Source of the DNA: CAYSLZ01 sp964468355
Lineage (GTDB): Bacteria > Patescibacteriota > Microgenomatia > UBA12405 > JAHJSD01
Length of the DNA stretch: 52,171 nucleotides
Assembly: GCA_964468355.1 (NCBI GenBank)
Contig: CAYXSV010000017.1
Span: 1 to 52,171, forward strand
Direction of reading: 5' to 3'
Below the pieces are notes generated by a model. The model saw nothing but the letters and a program-made list of their open reading frames with translations. It did no database searches and was not told the origin of the DNA. Position numbers and translations under genes: made by a program. Of this stretch, positions 34,153 to 40,942 are shown in pieces; positions within the stretch are counted from its first letter, which is position 1, and every line of letters starts with the position of its first letter.

Positions 34153-35372
34153 TGACGCTTATTATAACACCAAATTAATCTTCCACCGGAAAGCAAGCTT
34201 ACTAATGCTTCTGTTGACACGGTTATCCAAGCGGCGGCGGTAATTCCGTATTGAGGGATAAAAATTAAATTAAGAATTAAATTCCAAATTAAACCGAAAA
34301 GAGCAATAATTAAAGAGTCAACCTGTCTGTCCTTGGCAATTAAAAGAAATCCGGTTAAATGATTAATATAGGCAAAAAGCAAGCTTACGCCGAGTATTTT
34401 TAAAATGTTGCTTGATTGACCAAACTGACTGCCTCCAATAAGGTTAACGGTAAAATCGCTAAAAATAATGGTTAAAGGAATAATGATGATTAGACCAAAA
34501 ATTGTTAAGCCGGAAGCAATTTTTAAACTTTTTTTTGACCGTGCATTATTTTTAGATAATATGGGAAGAATAGTGCTGTTTAGATAATATGCCGGAAGAA
34601 TTAAATTGGCGTATATTTTGTAAGCTAAACCGTAAATACCAACTTGGGTAGCGTTTAAATAACTTTTGATTATAAATGAGTCAACTGCTTGATCATAACC
34701 GGTAAATAAAACTAATTGAGCTCCAAGAGGCAGTGCTGCCCAAAAAAGTTTGGTCATTCTTTTTTTGTTAATTTTTATTTTATTGGTTTGGGAAAGTAAT
34801 TTTTTACTGATTGGAAAGGAAATCATGCCGGTAATTAATTTAGCTAATAAATAAGCGGTTAATGGGGCAGCGATATTCAAGTTTTTATTAAGAAAAAAAA
34901 CAGTAAGTCCTAAAAAAATAATTTGACTGGATGTTTGAAAAAGAGATTTTAAATCCATTCTGATAAAAGCTTGATATAGGATGAAAGAGGTTGACTCGAA
35001 AATTGAGACCGCTATTAACGGCAAAACAATGAAAGAAATTAATCTAATTTCTTTAAAAGCAGGTAAAAATATAATTACCATTCCTCCGATAATGATAGTT
35101 ATCATAGAGAAAAAAGCCCTCAAAAAAATTAGGTTTTTAAAAAGTTTAGCTTTTTCATTAGTCCGGGACAGTTCGCGGACGCCGATAGTTTGGGTTCCCC
35201 AGTTGGCTGTTGTTACAAGTAAAGTAGCAAAGGCCGAAATAAAAACATAATTTCCGTAACCGGTGGTTCCAAGATTTCTAGTTAGAATACCGGCAATAAG
35301 GACAGAGATAACCACGCTTATTACCCGGCCGGCGATCTGTATTCCGGAATTGAAGATGATTTTTTTCAACAT
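34149..35372 (-). CDS. oligosaccharide flippase, MATE/MOP superfamily
   Basis: 407 residues with about 12 hydrophobic helices. The N-terminal IAGRVISVVISVLIAGILTRNLGTTGYGNYVFISAFATL is a hallmark of Wzx/RfbX-type polysaccharide flippases, which move lipid-linked glycans across the membrane. The C-terminal half has the expected QYGITAAAWITVSTEALVSLLSGGRL. No glycosyltransferases are adjacent, so the cargo is unknown. It starts 19 bp from the divergent comF start. Confidence 0.85.
   Translation of the reverse strand: MLKKIIFNSGIQIAGRVISVVISVLIAGILTRNLGTTGYGNYVFISAFATLLVTTANWGTQTIGVRELSRTNEKAKLFKNLIFLRAFFSMITIIIGGMVIIFLPAFKEIRLISFIVLPLIAVSIFESTSFILYQAFIRMDLKSLFQTSSQIIFLGLTVFFLNKNLNIAAPLTAYLLAKLITGMISFPISKKLLSQTNKIKINKKRMTKLFWAALPLGAQLVLFTGYDQAVDSFIIKSYLNATQVGIYGLAYKIYANLILPAYYLNSTILPILSKNNARSKKSLKIASGLTIFGLIIIIPLTIIFSDFTVNLIGGSQFGQSSNILKILGVSLLFAYINHLTGFLLIAKDRQVDSLIIALFGLIWNLILNLIFIPQYGITAAAWITVSTEALVSLLSGGRLIWCYNKRQ
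34161..34169 (-). promoter_or_regulatory. extended -10 promoter inside flippase 3' end
   Basis: On the minus strand TG-T-TATAAT, ending 8 nt before the ATG at 34152. It lies within the last codons of the upstream flippase gene. Confidence 0.55.
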
Positions 35373-35377
35373 TATAT

Positions 35378-35385
35378 ATTATACT
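35378..35385. promoter_or_regulatory. overlapping bidirectional -10 elements, flippase/comF
   Basis: Minus strand TATAAT (35383-35378), 5 nt before the flippase ATG; plus strand TATACT (35380-35385), 6 nt before the comF ATG at 35392. Only 19 bp separate the two start codons, so any -35 contacts lie in the opposing coding sequence. Confidence 0.6.
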
Positions 35386-35391
35386 AAACTA

Positions 35392-36078
35392 ATGGCTTTA
35401 AACTTTCTTTTCCCGATTAAATGTTATCAATGCGGCAGAAGGGGTTCATATTTATGTGCCGATTGTCTCAAAAAAATTCAACCAATAAGTAGACAAAAAT
35501 GTTATCAGTGCGGCCGGTTGAGTCCTGGAGGAATAATCCATCCTAAGTGTATTTCAATGCAAACAAAATTATCCGGCTTAATTCGTCTTTACAAATATTC
35601 TTCACTAGTCGGGAAATTAATCCGAGATTACAAATATCATGCAGTTTTTGGTCTAAAAGAAATTTTGATTAACCTAACTGTTCAGGGAGTAGCGAAAAAT
35701 AAAAGGTTGTTTAATTTGTGGAAAAAACAAAAATTTTGTTTAATTCCGGTTCCTTTATTTACATCAAAAAAATTATTTCGGGGTTTTGACCAAACAAAAG
35801 AAATTCTATTTTCAACCGCTGATTTGGTTGGTTTAAATTACAATGAAAATTTATTAATAAGAAGAAAGTGGACAAGCCAGCAGGCCAAATTAAGTACTAT
35901 TGAACGGCGGAAAAATGTTAGGCAGGTATTTGAATTAAAAAATAAAAACAAAGTTAAAAATAAAAATTTTGTTTTGTTTGATGACGTTTGGACCAGCGGT
36001 TCAACAATCAAATCGGCAGCAGCTGTGTTTCGTTCAGCAGGAGCTAAAAATATTTGGGCATTGACTATCTGCGGTTAG
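35392..36078 (+). CDS. comF: ComF family phosphoribosyltransferase-like protein
   Basis: 228 residues from the ATG at 35392, which lies 6 nt after a TATACT and gives the standard ComF opening (LNFLFPIKCYQCG). An upstream in-frame start at 35263 would overlap the divergent flippase and is rejected. An N-terminal zinc ribbon with CxxC pairs (CYQCG, CADC, CYQCG) precedes a PRTase domain ending in FVLFDDVWTSGSTIKSAAAVFR, the PRPP-binding loop. ComF acts in DNA uptake in naturally competent bacteria. Uptake would suit an organism dependent on scavenged nucleotides. Confidence 0.88.
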   Translation: MALNFLFPIKCYQCGRRGSYLCADCLKKIQPISRQKCYQCGRLSPGGIIHPKCISMQTKLSGLIRLYKYSSLVGKLIRDYKYHAVFGLKEILINLTVQGVAKNKRLFNLWKKQKFCLIPVPLFTSKKLFRGFDQTKEILFSTADLVGLNYNENLLIRRKWTSQQAKLSTIERRKNVRQVFELKNKNKVKNKNFVLFDDVWTSGSTIKSAAAVFRSAGAKNIWALTICG

Positions 36079-36083
36079 TAAAT

Positions 36084-36112
36084 TTGATAAAAAAAAGCTA
36101 AAAAGGTATAAT
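36084..36112 (+). promoter_or_regulatory. promoter of 7TM/ATP-grasp operon
   Basis: TTGATA (36084-36089), 17 bp, TATAAT (36107-36112), then 6 nt to the ATG at 36119. Near-consensus; a leaderless transcript is predicted. Confidence 0.7.
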
Positions 36113-36118
36113 TTAGCT

Positions 36119-36979
36119 ATGTTAAAGAGGAATTTATTAATATTAATATTCGGCGTTTTTGGTTTAATTTCTTTTTTGTTGCCGTTGCCTGTTTTTAGCC
36201 AACCCGGTGGACAATCAATGAATTTTCACAAAGTGTTCACTGACCATTACGGTGGAACCTCTAAAGAAGAGCTGACACATATTCTGGAAAAGCAGGAAAC
36301 TGACAAACCGCGGTTGATAAATATCTTTCAATACACAATTAGAAAGGCCTTAGACCAAAATATTGAGCCGACAACAGTACTTATTTTACTCAGCTTACCA
36401 TTAATTGGTATTTTGCCCGATGTTTTGCATTATATGGTTGGCCTGAAGGGTTATGGTATTTATATGCCGACAATGATCGCCGCTGCTTTATGGTCAGTCG
36501 GGATAATTGAGGGTATTATTTTATTTGTTTTAATTTTGGCTTTTAGCTTGTTAGGTAGGAATTTACTTTACCGGGTAAAATTACATTATTGGCCCAGGAG
36601 GACAATCTCTTTGTGGCTGGTTGTTTTAGGGATATTTTTATTTCTAGGTTTTGGGGCGCAAGTGTTATTTTTCAGTCCGGGAGATATTACGGCTTTTTCG
36701 GTTTTATTTTTAATACTTCTTTCCGAAGAGCATATTTCGAATCAACGGCGTAAAAGTGTACGGGTTGCCATTCAAAAAACAATTGTTACCTTAGTTTTAG
36801 CAGTTATCGCTACTTTACTACTCAGCTGGTATCCCTTTCAGGAATTGATTTTAGTCTATCCTGAAATTTATCTGGTAGCTGTTTTAATAATTGGGGTAGC
36901 AGTAGGCCGTTATACCGGTTTCCGTCTTCTGGAGTTTCGCCGTTTTCGTTCAGCTATCAGGAAAGAAAAAGAGGAATAA
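36119..36979 (+). CDS. 7-transmembrane protein of the inactive-transglutaminase-associated type
   Basis: 286 residues. A signal sequence or first helix (LILIFGVFGLISFLLPLPVF) is followed by a short extracytoplasmic part (residues 28-75) and about seven membrane helices. The arrangement PLIGILPDVLHYMVGLKGYGIYMPTMIAAALWSVG resembles the 7TM domain that in proteobacteria is fused to an inactive transglutaminase. The transglutaminase itself is missing or reduced to the short N-terminal part. The two following ATP-grasp genes are the known neighbours of this family, which strengthens the call. Confidence 0.7.
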   Translation: MLKRNLLILIFGVFGLISFLLPLPVFSQPGGQSMNFHKVFTDHYGGTSKEELTHILEKQETDKPRLINIFQYTIRKALDQNIEPTTVLILLSLPLIGILPDVLHYMVGLKGYGIYMPTMIAAALWSVGIIEGIILFVLILAFSLLGRNLLYRVKLHYWPRRTISLWLVVLGIFLFLGFGAQVLFFSPGDITAFSVLFLILLSEEHISNQRRKSVRVAIQKTIVTLVLAVIATLLLSWYPFQELILVYPEIYLVAVLIIGVAVGRYTGFRLLEFRRFRSAIRKEKEE

Positions 36980-36996
36980 ATTTTAGAGAAATAAGT

Positions 36997-38298
36997 ATGA
37001 ACTCATACAGTGATATATTGGGTGCAAACGCCCGCATTTGGTTTTATTTGCGGCAAAATTCAAGTAAAGGCAGACATATCGCCGATTCAAAGATAAAAAC
37101 AAAAGGAATTCTATCAAAATTCGATGTTAATGTGCCGAGAATACTCGGTTTGTTGGAAAGCCAAAAAGAGGTGGATGAGTTTCAATGGGAAGATTTACAA
37201 GGAAATTTTGTTATTAAGCCCGCTTCTGGATCGGGTGGAAGAGGTGTAATTGTAGTTAGGAAGAAAGCTAAATGGGCGGGAGAGTGGTATTTAATGGACG
37301 GTAAAAAAGTTAATATTTCAGATTTAAGATTGCATTCTTCCGACATTATTGAGGGGCGATACAGTTTATATAACAAGTCTGACCAAGTTTTAATAGAAGA
37401 AAGAATTAAAATTCATCCAAAGTTTTTACGGTTTACTAAAAGCGGTACGCCTGATATCAGAGTAATAATTTATAACCATGTGCCGGTAATGGCCATGCTC
37501 CGTTTACCGACAAAAGAGTCTGAGGGTAAAGCAAATCTGCATCAAGGAGCAATTGGTTTAGGGATTGATCTAACTACCGGCATTACTACTTACGGTGTTC
37601 GTTACAATAATCCGGTTAAGAAGGTTTATGATTATAGGCGAAAAAAGGAAATAAAAGTAAATGGAATAAAAATTCCTAATTGGAAAGAAATTTTAAAAAC
37701 ATCAGTTCACTGTCAGAAAGTCGTTCCCGGACTTCGATTTCTAGGAGTAGATTTGGTTATTGATAAAAATAAAGGACCGATGGTTTTGGAATTAAATGCT
37801 CGGCCCGGCTTATCGATTCAAATTTGCAATAAATCCGGTTTAAAAAGGCGTTTAAAAAGAGTGGAGGGTGTTCGAGTAAGAAGTATAAAGCACGGTGTCA
37901 AAATCGCAAGGACATTATTCGGTGAAAAATTTGCCGGCAAGGTTAATATTGAAAAAACAAAAAAAGTTTTGGATGTAATTGAGCCGATTAAGGTTAAAGG
38001 AGATGGTAAAGGCAAGGTTGAACTTTTAGCTAAAGTTGATACCGGCGCTTACCGCAGTTCTATAGATAAGGGATTAGCCGAAGATTTGGGCTTACTTAAA
38101 GAAGATAAGGTTTTGTATCATCGAAGTTATCAATCAGCCCTTGGTGAAGGTGACCGCCGGCCGATAATTCCGGTTAATATTTGGATAAAGGGAGATAAAA
38201 TTACTTCTGAAGTTAATGTTACTGATAGAAGTCATCTTAAGACAAAATTTTTATTGGGAAGAAAAGATTTAAAAGGTTTTTTGGTTAAAGTAAAATGA
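36997..38298 (+). CDS. alpha-L-glutamate ligase-like ATP-grasp fused to retropepsin-like protease domain
   Basis: 433 residues. Residues 1-310 form an ATP-grasp ligase of the RimK-related 'alpha-L-glutamate ligase-like' type, with FVIKPASGSGGRGVIVV as ATP-binding loop and VLELNARPGLSIQ as metal-binding end. Residues 330-433 resemble the RimK-associated retropepsin-like domain (Zn_protease/RimB type), with the VDTGAYRSSI active-site motif and a closing LLGRKDLKGFLV. Ligase and peptidase in one chain suggest writing and trimming of a peptide tag. It starts 17 nt after the 7TM gene and overlaps the next gene by 4 nt (ATGA). Its stop is TGA, rare here. Confidence 0.82.
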   Translation: MNSYSDILGANARIWFYLRQNSSKGRHIADSKIKTKGILSKFDVNVPRILGLLESQKEVDEFQWEDLQGNFVIKPASGSGGRGVIVVRKKAKWAGEWYLMDGKKVNISDLRLHSSDIIEGRYSLYNKSDQVLIEERIKIHPKFLRFTKSGTPDIRVIIYNHVPVMAMLRLPTKESEGKANLHQGAIGLGIDLTTGITTYGVRYNNPVKKVYDYRRKKEIKVNGIKIPNWKEILKTSVHCQKVVPGLRFLGVDLVIDKNKGPMVLELNARPGLSIQICNKSGLKRRLKRVEGVRVRSIKHGVKIARTLFGEKFAGKVNIEKTKKVLDVIEPIKVKGDGKGKVELLAKVDTGAYRSSIDKGLAEDLGLLKEDKVLYHRSYQSALGEGDRRPIIPVNIWIKGDKITSEVNVTDRSHLKTKFLLGRKDLKGFLVKVK

Positions 38299-39236
38299 AT
38301 ACGGTTAATTCCAATAATATTTTAGTTTTATTCGGAGGTCAGATGTCTGACCATCTAACCCAAATAAAAGAAGAACTTAAAAAACGAGGAGAAAACGCTT
38401 GTTTTGGTAATTATAAAGAATTAATCTTTAAATCCGGTTCAATTGACCAAACACCAATTGTAACTTGGCGGGGCATAGATTTAAACCAGTTTCGGGTAAT
38501 TTTCTTTCGATTAATTGGAGCACGTTGGGAAATAATTACCTTAATTAATCTTTATCTCCAGGATAGAATTGAAGAAAAAAAGGTTATTTTGATTGATCCG
38601 TTAGCAAAAAGTCTTAAGCGCTATTTGGGGTTAAAACTTTCACAGGTGATGGCGTTGCAAAACCATAATTTGCCGACCCCACAGACTTTTTGGGGGTATT
38701 TGGAAGAGATTCAAAAACTGGCGGGTAATGAAATTGGCTTCCCAATGATTATTAAACGCAGTGGAGGAAGTCACGGCACTAGAGTGCACTTGGCTAAATC
38801 TCAATTAGAATTAAATAAAATAATTAGTCAAATAATGCCCCAGGAGACGGTTGAAAATAAGCGTTTTATTGCTCAGGAGTTTATACCTAATCATGGCGAT
38901 GTCCGGGTGTTGGTTCTTGACAATCAAGCTTTAGGAGGAATAAAAAGAATGCGGTCTGAGGATGAGTTTCGAAATAATGTTTCCCGAGGGGGAAAAGCAG
39001 AAGCTTTAAAAGAACTGCCGCAAGAATTAGCCGAAATTGCAGTTAAATCTGCGGCTGCAGTTGACCTATCTTTCGCTGGCGTCGATATTGTCGAGCACCA
39101 AGATACCGGCAAACATTACGTACTGGAAATAAACCGATCACCTCAATTTAGCGGATTTATGAAAGCGACCGGGATGAATGTGCCGGCAAAACTAGCAGAG
39201 TTTTTGATTAAAACTAAAGATAAAACCCATCAATAA
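38295..39236 (+). CDS. RimK-like ATP-grasp ligase
   Basis: 313 residues. The N-terminal pre-ATP-grasp domain is followed by RimK-type motifs: FPMIIKRSGGSHGTRVHLA (ATP-binding loop), RFIAQEFIPNHGDVRVLVL, VDLSFAGVDIVE and VLEINRSPQFSGF (Mg2+ site). Family members ligate amino acids, often glutamate, to a protein or peptide carboxylate. The 4-nt overlap with the upstream ligase-protease gene implies translational coupling. Substrate is unknown. Confidence 0.85.
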   Translation: MNTVNSNNILVLFGGQMSDHLTQIKEELKKRGENACFGNYKELIFKSGSIDQTPIVTWRGIDLNQFRVIFFRLIGARWEIITLINLYLQDRIEEKKVILIDPLAKSLKRYLGLKLSQVMALQNHNLPTPQTFWGYLEEIQKLAGNEIGFPMIIKRSGGSHGTRVHLAKSQLELNKIISQIMPQETVENKRFIAQEFIPNHGDVRVLVLDNQALGGIKRMRSEDEFRNNVSRGGKAEALKELPQELAEIAVKSAAAVDLSFAGVDIVEHQDTGKHYVLEINRSPQFSGFMKATGMNVPAKLAEFLIKTKDKTHQ

Positions 39237-39241
39237 TTTTC

Positions 39242-39265
39242 CGCGATCGCGCATGATAGTTGTAA
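39242..39265 (+). repeat. upstream copy of the PaaX-flanking repeat
   Basis: Begins with CGCGATCGCGC and continues through ATAGTTGTAA. It matches 39991-40014 at 22 of 24 positions. Its last six bases (TTGTAA, 39260-39265) form the -35 of the paaX-like promoter, so a bound protein would block transcription. Confidence 0.75.
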
Positions 39266-39288
39266 ACTAGGTAAGTTTATGGCATTAT
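39260..39288 (+). promoter_or_regulatory. promoter of PaaX-like gene, overlapping an operator-like repeat
   Basis: TTGTAA (39260-39265), 17 bp, extended -10 TG-G-CATTAT (39280-39288), then 6 nt to the ATG at 39295. The -35 lies inside the repeat, suggesting autoregulation. Confidence 0.6.
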
Positions 39289-39294
39289 TTAGTT

Positions 39295-39957
39295 ATGGCT
39301 AGGACAAGCCGCTTGGTTGAGGCATTAATTCTTGCTGAAGATGTTCTTTTGTTTTTTAATGATTATTTTAAAAGTACCAGCTGGCTAAATAATCATTGCG
39401 GGTTACCGGAGAAAAAAATTAAAAGAAGCAAATGGTATTTAGTTAAAAAAAACATTCTTGATAAAGATTTATCTCTTAAGCAAAAACCAAAAACAGTTTA
39501 TAGAGAAATAACTAAACCTTGGGATCAATACTGGCGTATGGTTATTTATGATATACCTGAAGAAAAAAGAAACTTAAGGGATAAAATTTATTATTTACTT
39601 GGTGAGTTAGGGTTTGAAAAATTACAAAGGTCTGTATGGTTAAGCCCATTTACTGCGTCATGGATTGTTAGACGGATAGAACAGTTAGTTGATGATCCGG
39701 AAAATTTATTAATTTTTAAAACAAAGCTTTCTAAAGAAAAATCTTATAATTTGATTGATTCACTTTGGCCTATTGATGAATGGGAGTACAAAACTAACAA
39801 TTTTATAAGTGAAATAAAGGAAAAAAAGAAAATTACAACTAGAGAGCAAAAATTTTTTTGGGATTTAGTAGCCGAACATCCAAAAATTCCCTTAGATTTA
39901 CTTCCACGCAACTGGCCTCTAAAAAAACTCGCTAATCTTTTTTGTAAGTATGGCTAG
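39295..39957 (+). CDS. PaaX-like transcriptional regulator
   Basis: 220 residues. An N-terminal winged-helix part (residues 1-65) is followed by the central Cas2-like ferredoxin fold of the family (YWRMVIYDIPEEKRNLRDKIYYLLGELGFEKLQRSVWLSP) and the PaaX C-terminal signature (PLDLLPRNWPLKKLANLF). PaaX represses phenylacetate catabolism in proteobacteria; no such pathway is here, so only the family, not the regulon, carries over. The gene is bracketed by a 24-bp repeat: one copy covers its own -35, the other is part of a 36-bp palindrome 21 bp after its stop. Confidence 0.8.
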   Translation: MARTSRLVEALILAEDVLLFFNDYFKSTSWLNNHCGLPEKKIKRSKWYLVKKNILDKDLSLKQKPKTVYREITKPWDQYWRMVIYDIPEEKRNLRDKIYYLLGELGFEKLQRSVWLSPFTASWIVRRIEQLVDDPENLLIFKTKLSKEKSYNLIDSLWPIDEWEYKTNNFISEIKEKKKITTREQKFFWDLVAEHPKIPLDLLPRNWPLKKLANLFCKYG

Positions 39958-39977
39958 TAGAGTGTCCGCAACTATTA

Positions 39978-40013
39978 TACAACTATTGTGCGCGATCGCG
40001 CACAATAGTTGTA
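39978..40013. repeat. 36-bp perfect palindrome downstream of PaaX-like gene
   Basis: Every base pairs across the centre between 39995 and 39996, with core CGCGATCGCG and arms reading TACAACTATTGTG outward. An extra CAACTATT at 39969-39976 repeats the left arm with 11-bp spacing. No T-run follows on either strand. It could be a regulator-binding site, a cruciform or a recombination site. Confidence 0.9.
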
Positions 40014-40061
40014 AGTTAAACAGGTTTGAATTAGAGAGATTGTAATAAACCAATGGTTTAT

Positions 40062-40940
40062 TTATACTCTTTTTTGGCAGGAGGGACAGAAAAAACTACT
40101 TCGGCCGGATATTTTTATCCTTTTTATGGTATCTCCACACTCAGGACATTTTTCTCCCTCCCGAGCGTATACTTTTAAATGCTGCTGCATTTTACCTCGA
40201 TTGCCGCTGGTATCCCGAAAAGCATCGTCATTGGCTGTTGACCCCTTATGTTTTAAGGCCTTTTTTAATACTTTAATAATGCAATTATGCAGCCGGATAA
40301 CCTTTTTTTTCTTTTGAGCGACCTTTTTTGATTTTGTTTTTGGATGGATGCGGGCGCAGAACAATGCTTCACTGGCATAAATATTGCCGATTCCGCCGAT
40401 TTTAGATTGATCCATTAATAAGAGTTTTATTGACCGGCTGGGTTTTTCAGCTATCTTTTTTAAATAATCAACCGTAAATTTTTTTGATAGGGGATCAACC
40501 CCGGAAAAGTTTTCCAGCTCATTTTTAATATTTTGATTATCAATAACCTTAACCCACCCAAAAGCCCTTAAATTATTAAACAAGAGGTGCGTATTGTCAT
40601 CAAAACTAATTATTACTCGCGTATATTTATTTGGCAAAAGATCAATATTGTAGGTGTTTCCTTTGGGTTTTCGATTATAAGGCGGCTTAGCGTTAAGCTT
40701 TTTTCTAAAAATTAACTGGCCGGTCATTTTTAGATGGATTAATAGGTGAAAATTATTGTTTAAATCAATAATTATTACTTTGGCTTGGCGGCGAACGGCA
40801 GTTATTTTTTGTCCAATTACTTTACTTTTATCACCTTTAAAGTTTTTTTTTCTTAAAACTTTAATTTCTTTAATTTTTTTTCCAGTAATTTTCTGGCTTA
40901 ATTGTCGATTGATGGTTTCTACTTCAGGTAATTCAGGCAT
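40062..40940 (-). CDS. mutM: formamidopyrimidine-DNA glycosylase
   Basis: Removes oxidised purines such as 8-oxoguanine and cuts the abasic site. 292 residues. Catalytic Pro and Glu follow the initiator Met (MPELPEVE), the HLKMTGQL lysine is present, the H2TH region reads LLLMDQSKIGGIGNIYASEALF, and a four-cysteine zinc finger (CPECG...CPSC) closes the chain. It begins 2 nt after the DUF4012 stop and is probably read from that gene's promoter. Confidence 0.97.
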   Translation of the reverse strand: MPELPEVETINRQLSQKITGKKIKEIKVLRKKNFKGDKSKVIGQKITAVRRQAKVIIIDLNNNFHLLIHLKMTGQLIFRKKLNAKPPYNRKPKGNTYNIDLLPNKYTRVIISFDDNTHLLFNNLRAFGWVKVIDNQNIKNELENFSGVDPLSKKFTVDYLKKIAEKPSRSIKLLLMDQSKIGGIGNIYASEALFCARIHPKTKSKKVAQKKKKVIRLHNCIIKVLKKALKHKGSTANDDAFRDTSGNRGKMQQHLKVYAREGEKCPECGDTIKRIKISGRSSFFCPSCQKRV

Positions 40941-40942
40941 GG

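Noticed and set aside
35263..35391. N-terminal extension of ComF from an upstream start
   Set aside because: It would overlap the flippase coding region and the shared promoter; the ATG at 35392 gives the normal ComF start.
35930..35970. Heptad repeat in comF encoding an Asn/Lys-rich stretch
   Set aside because: The period is 6 bp (AAT/AAA codon alternation), not 7, so it is better explained by ordinary lysine-asparagine coding.
39295..39957. CRISPR-associated Cas2
   Set aside because: The Cas2-like fold is part of the PaaX family, the C-terminal PaaX signature is present, and there is no array or cas1 nearby.
39978..40013. Palindrome as a simple intrinsic terminator
   Set aside because: No T-run follows on either strand, and its half is repeated at the upstream promoter.
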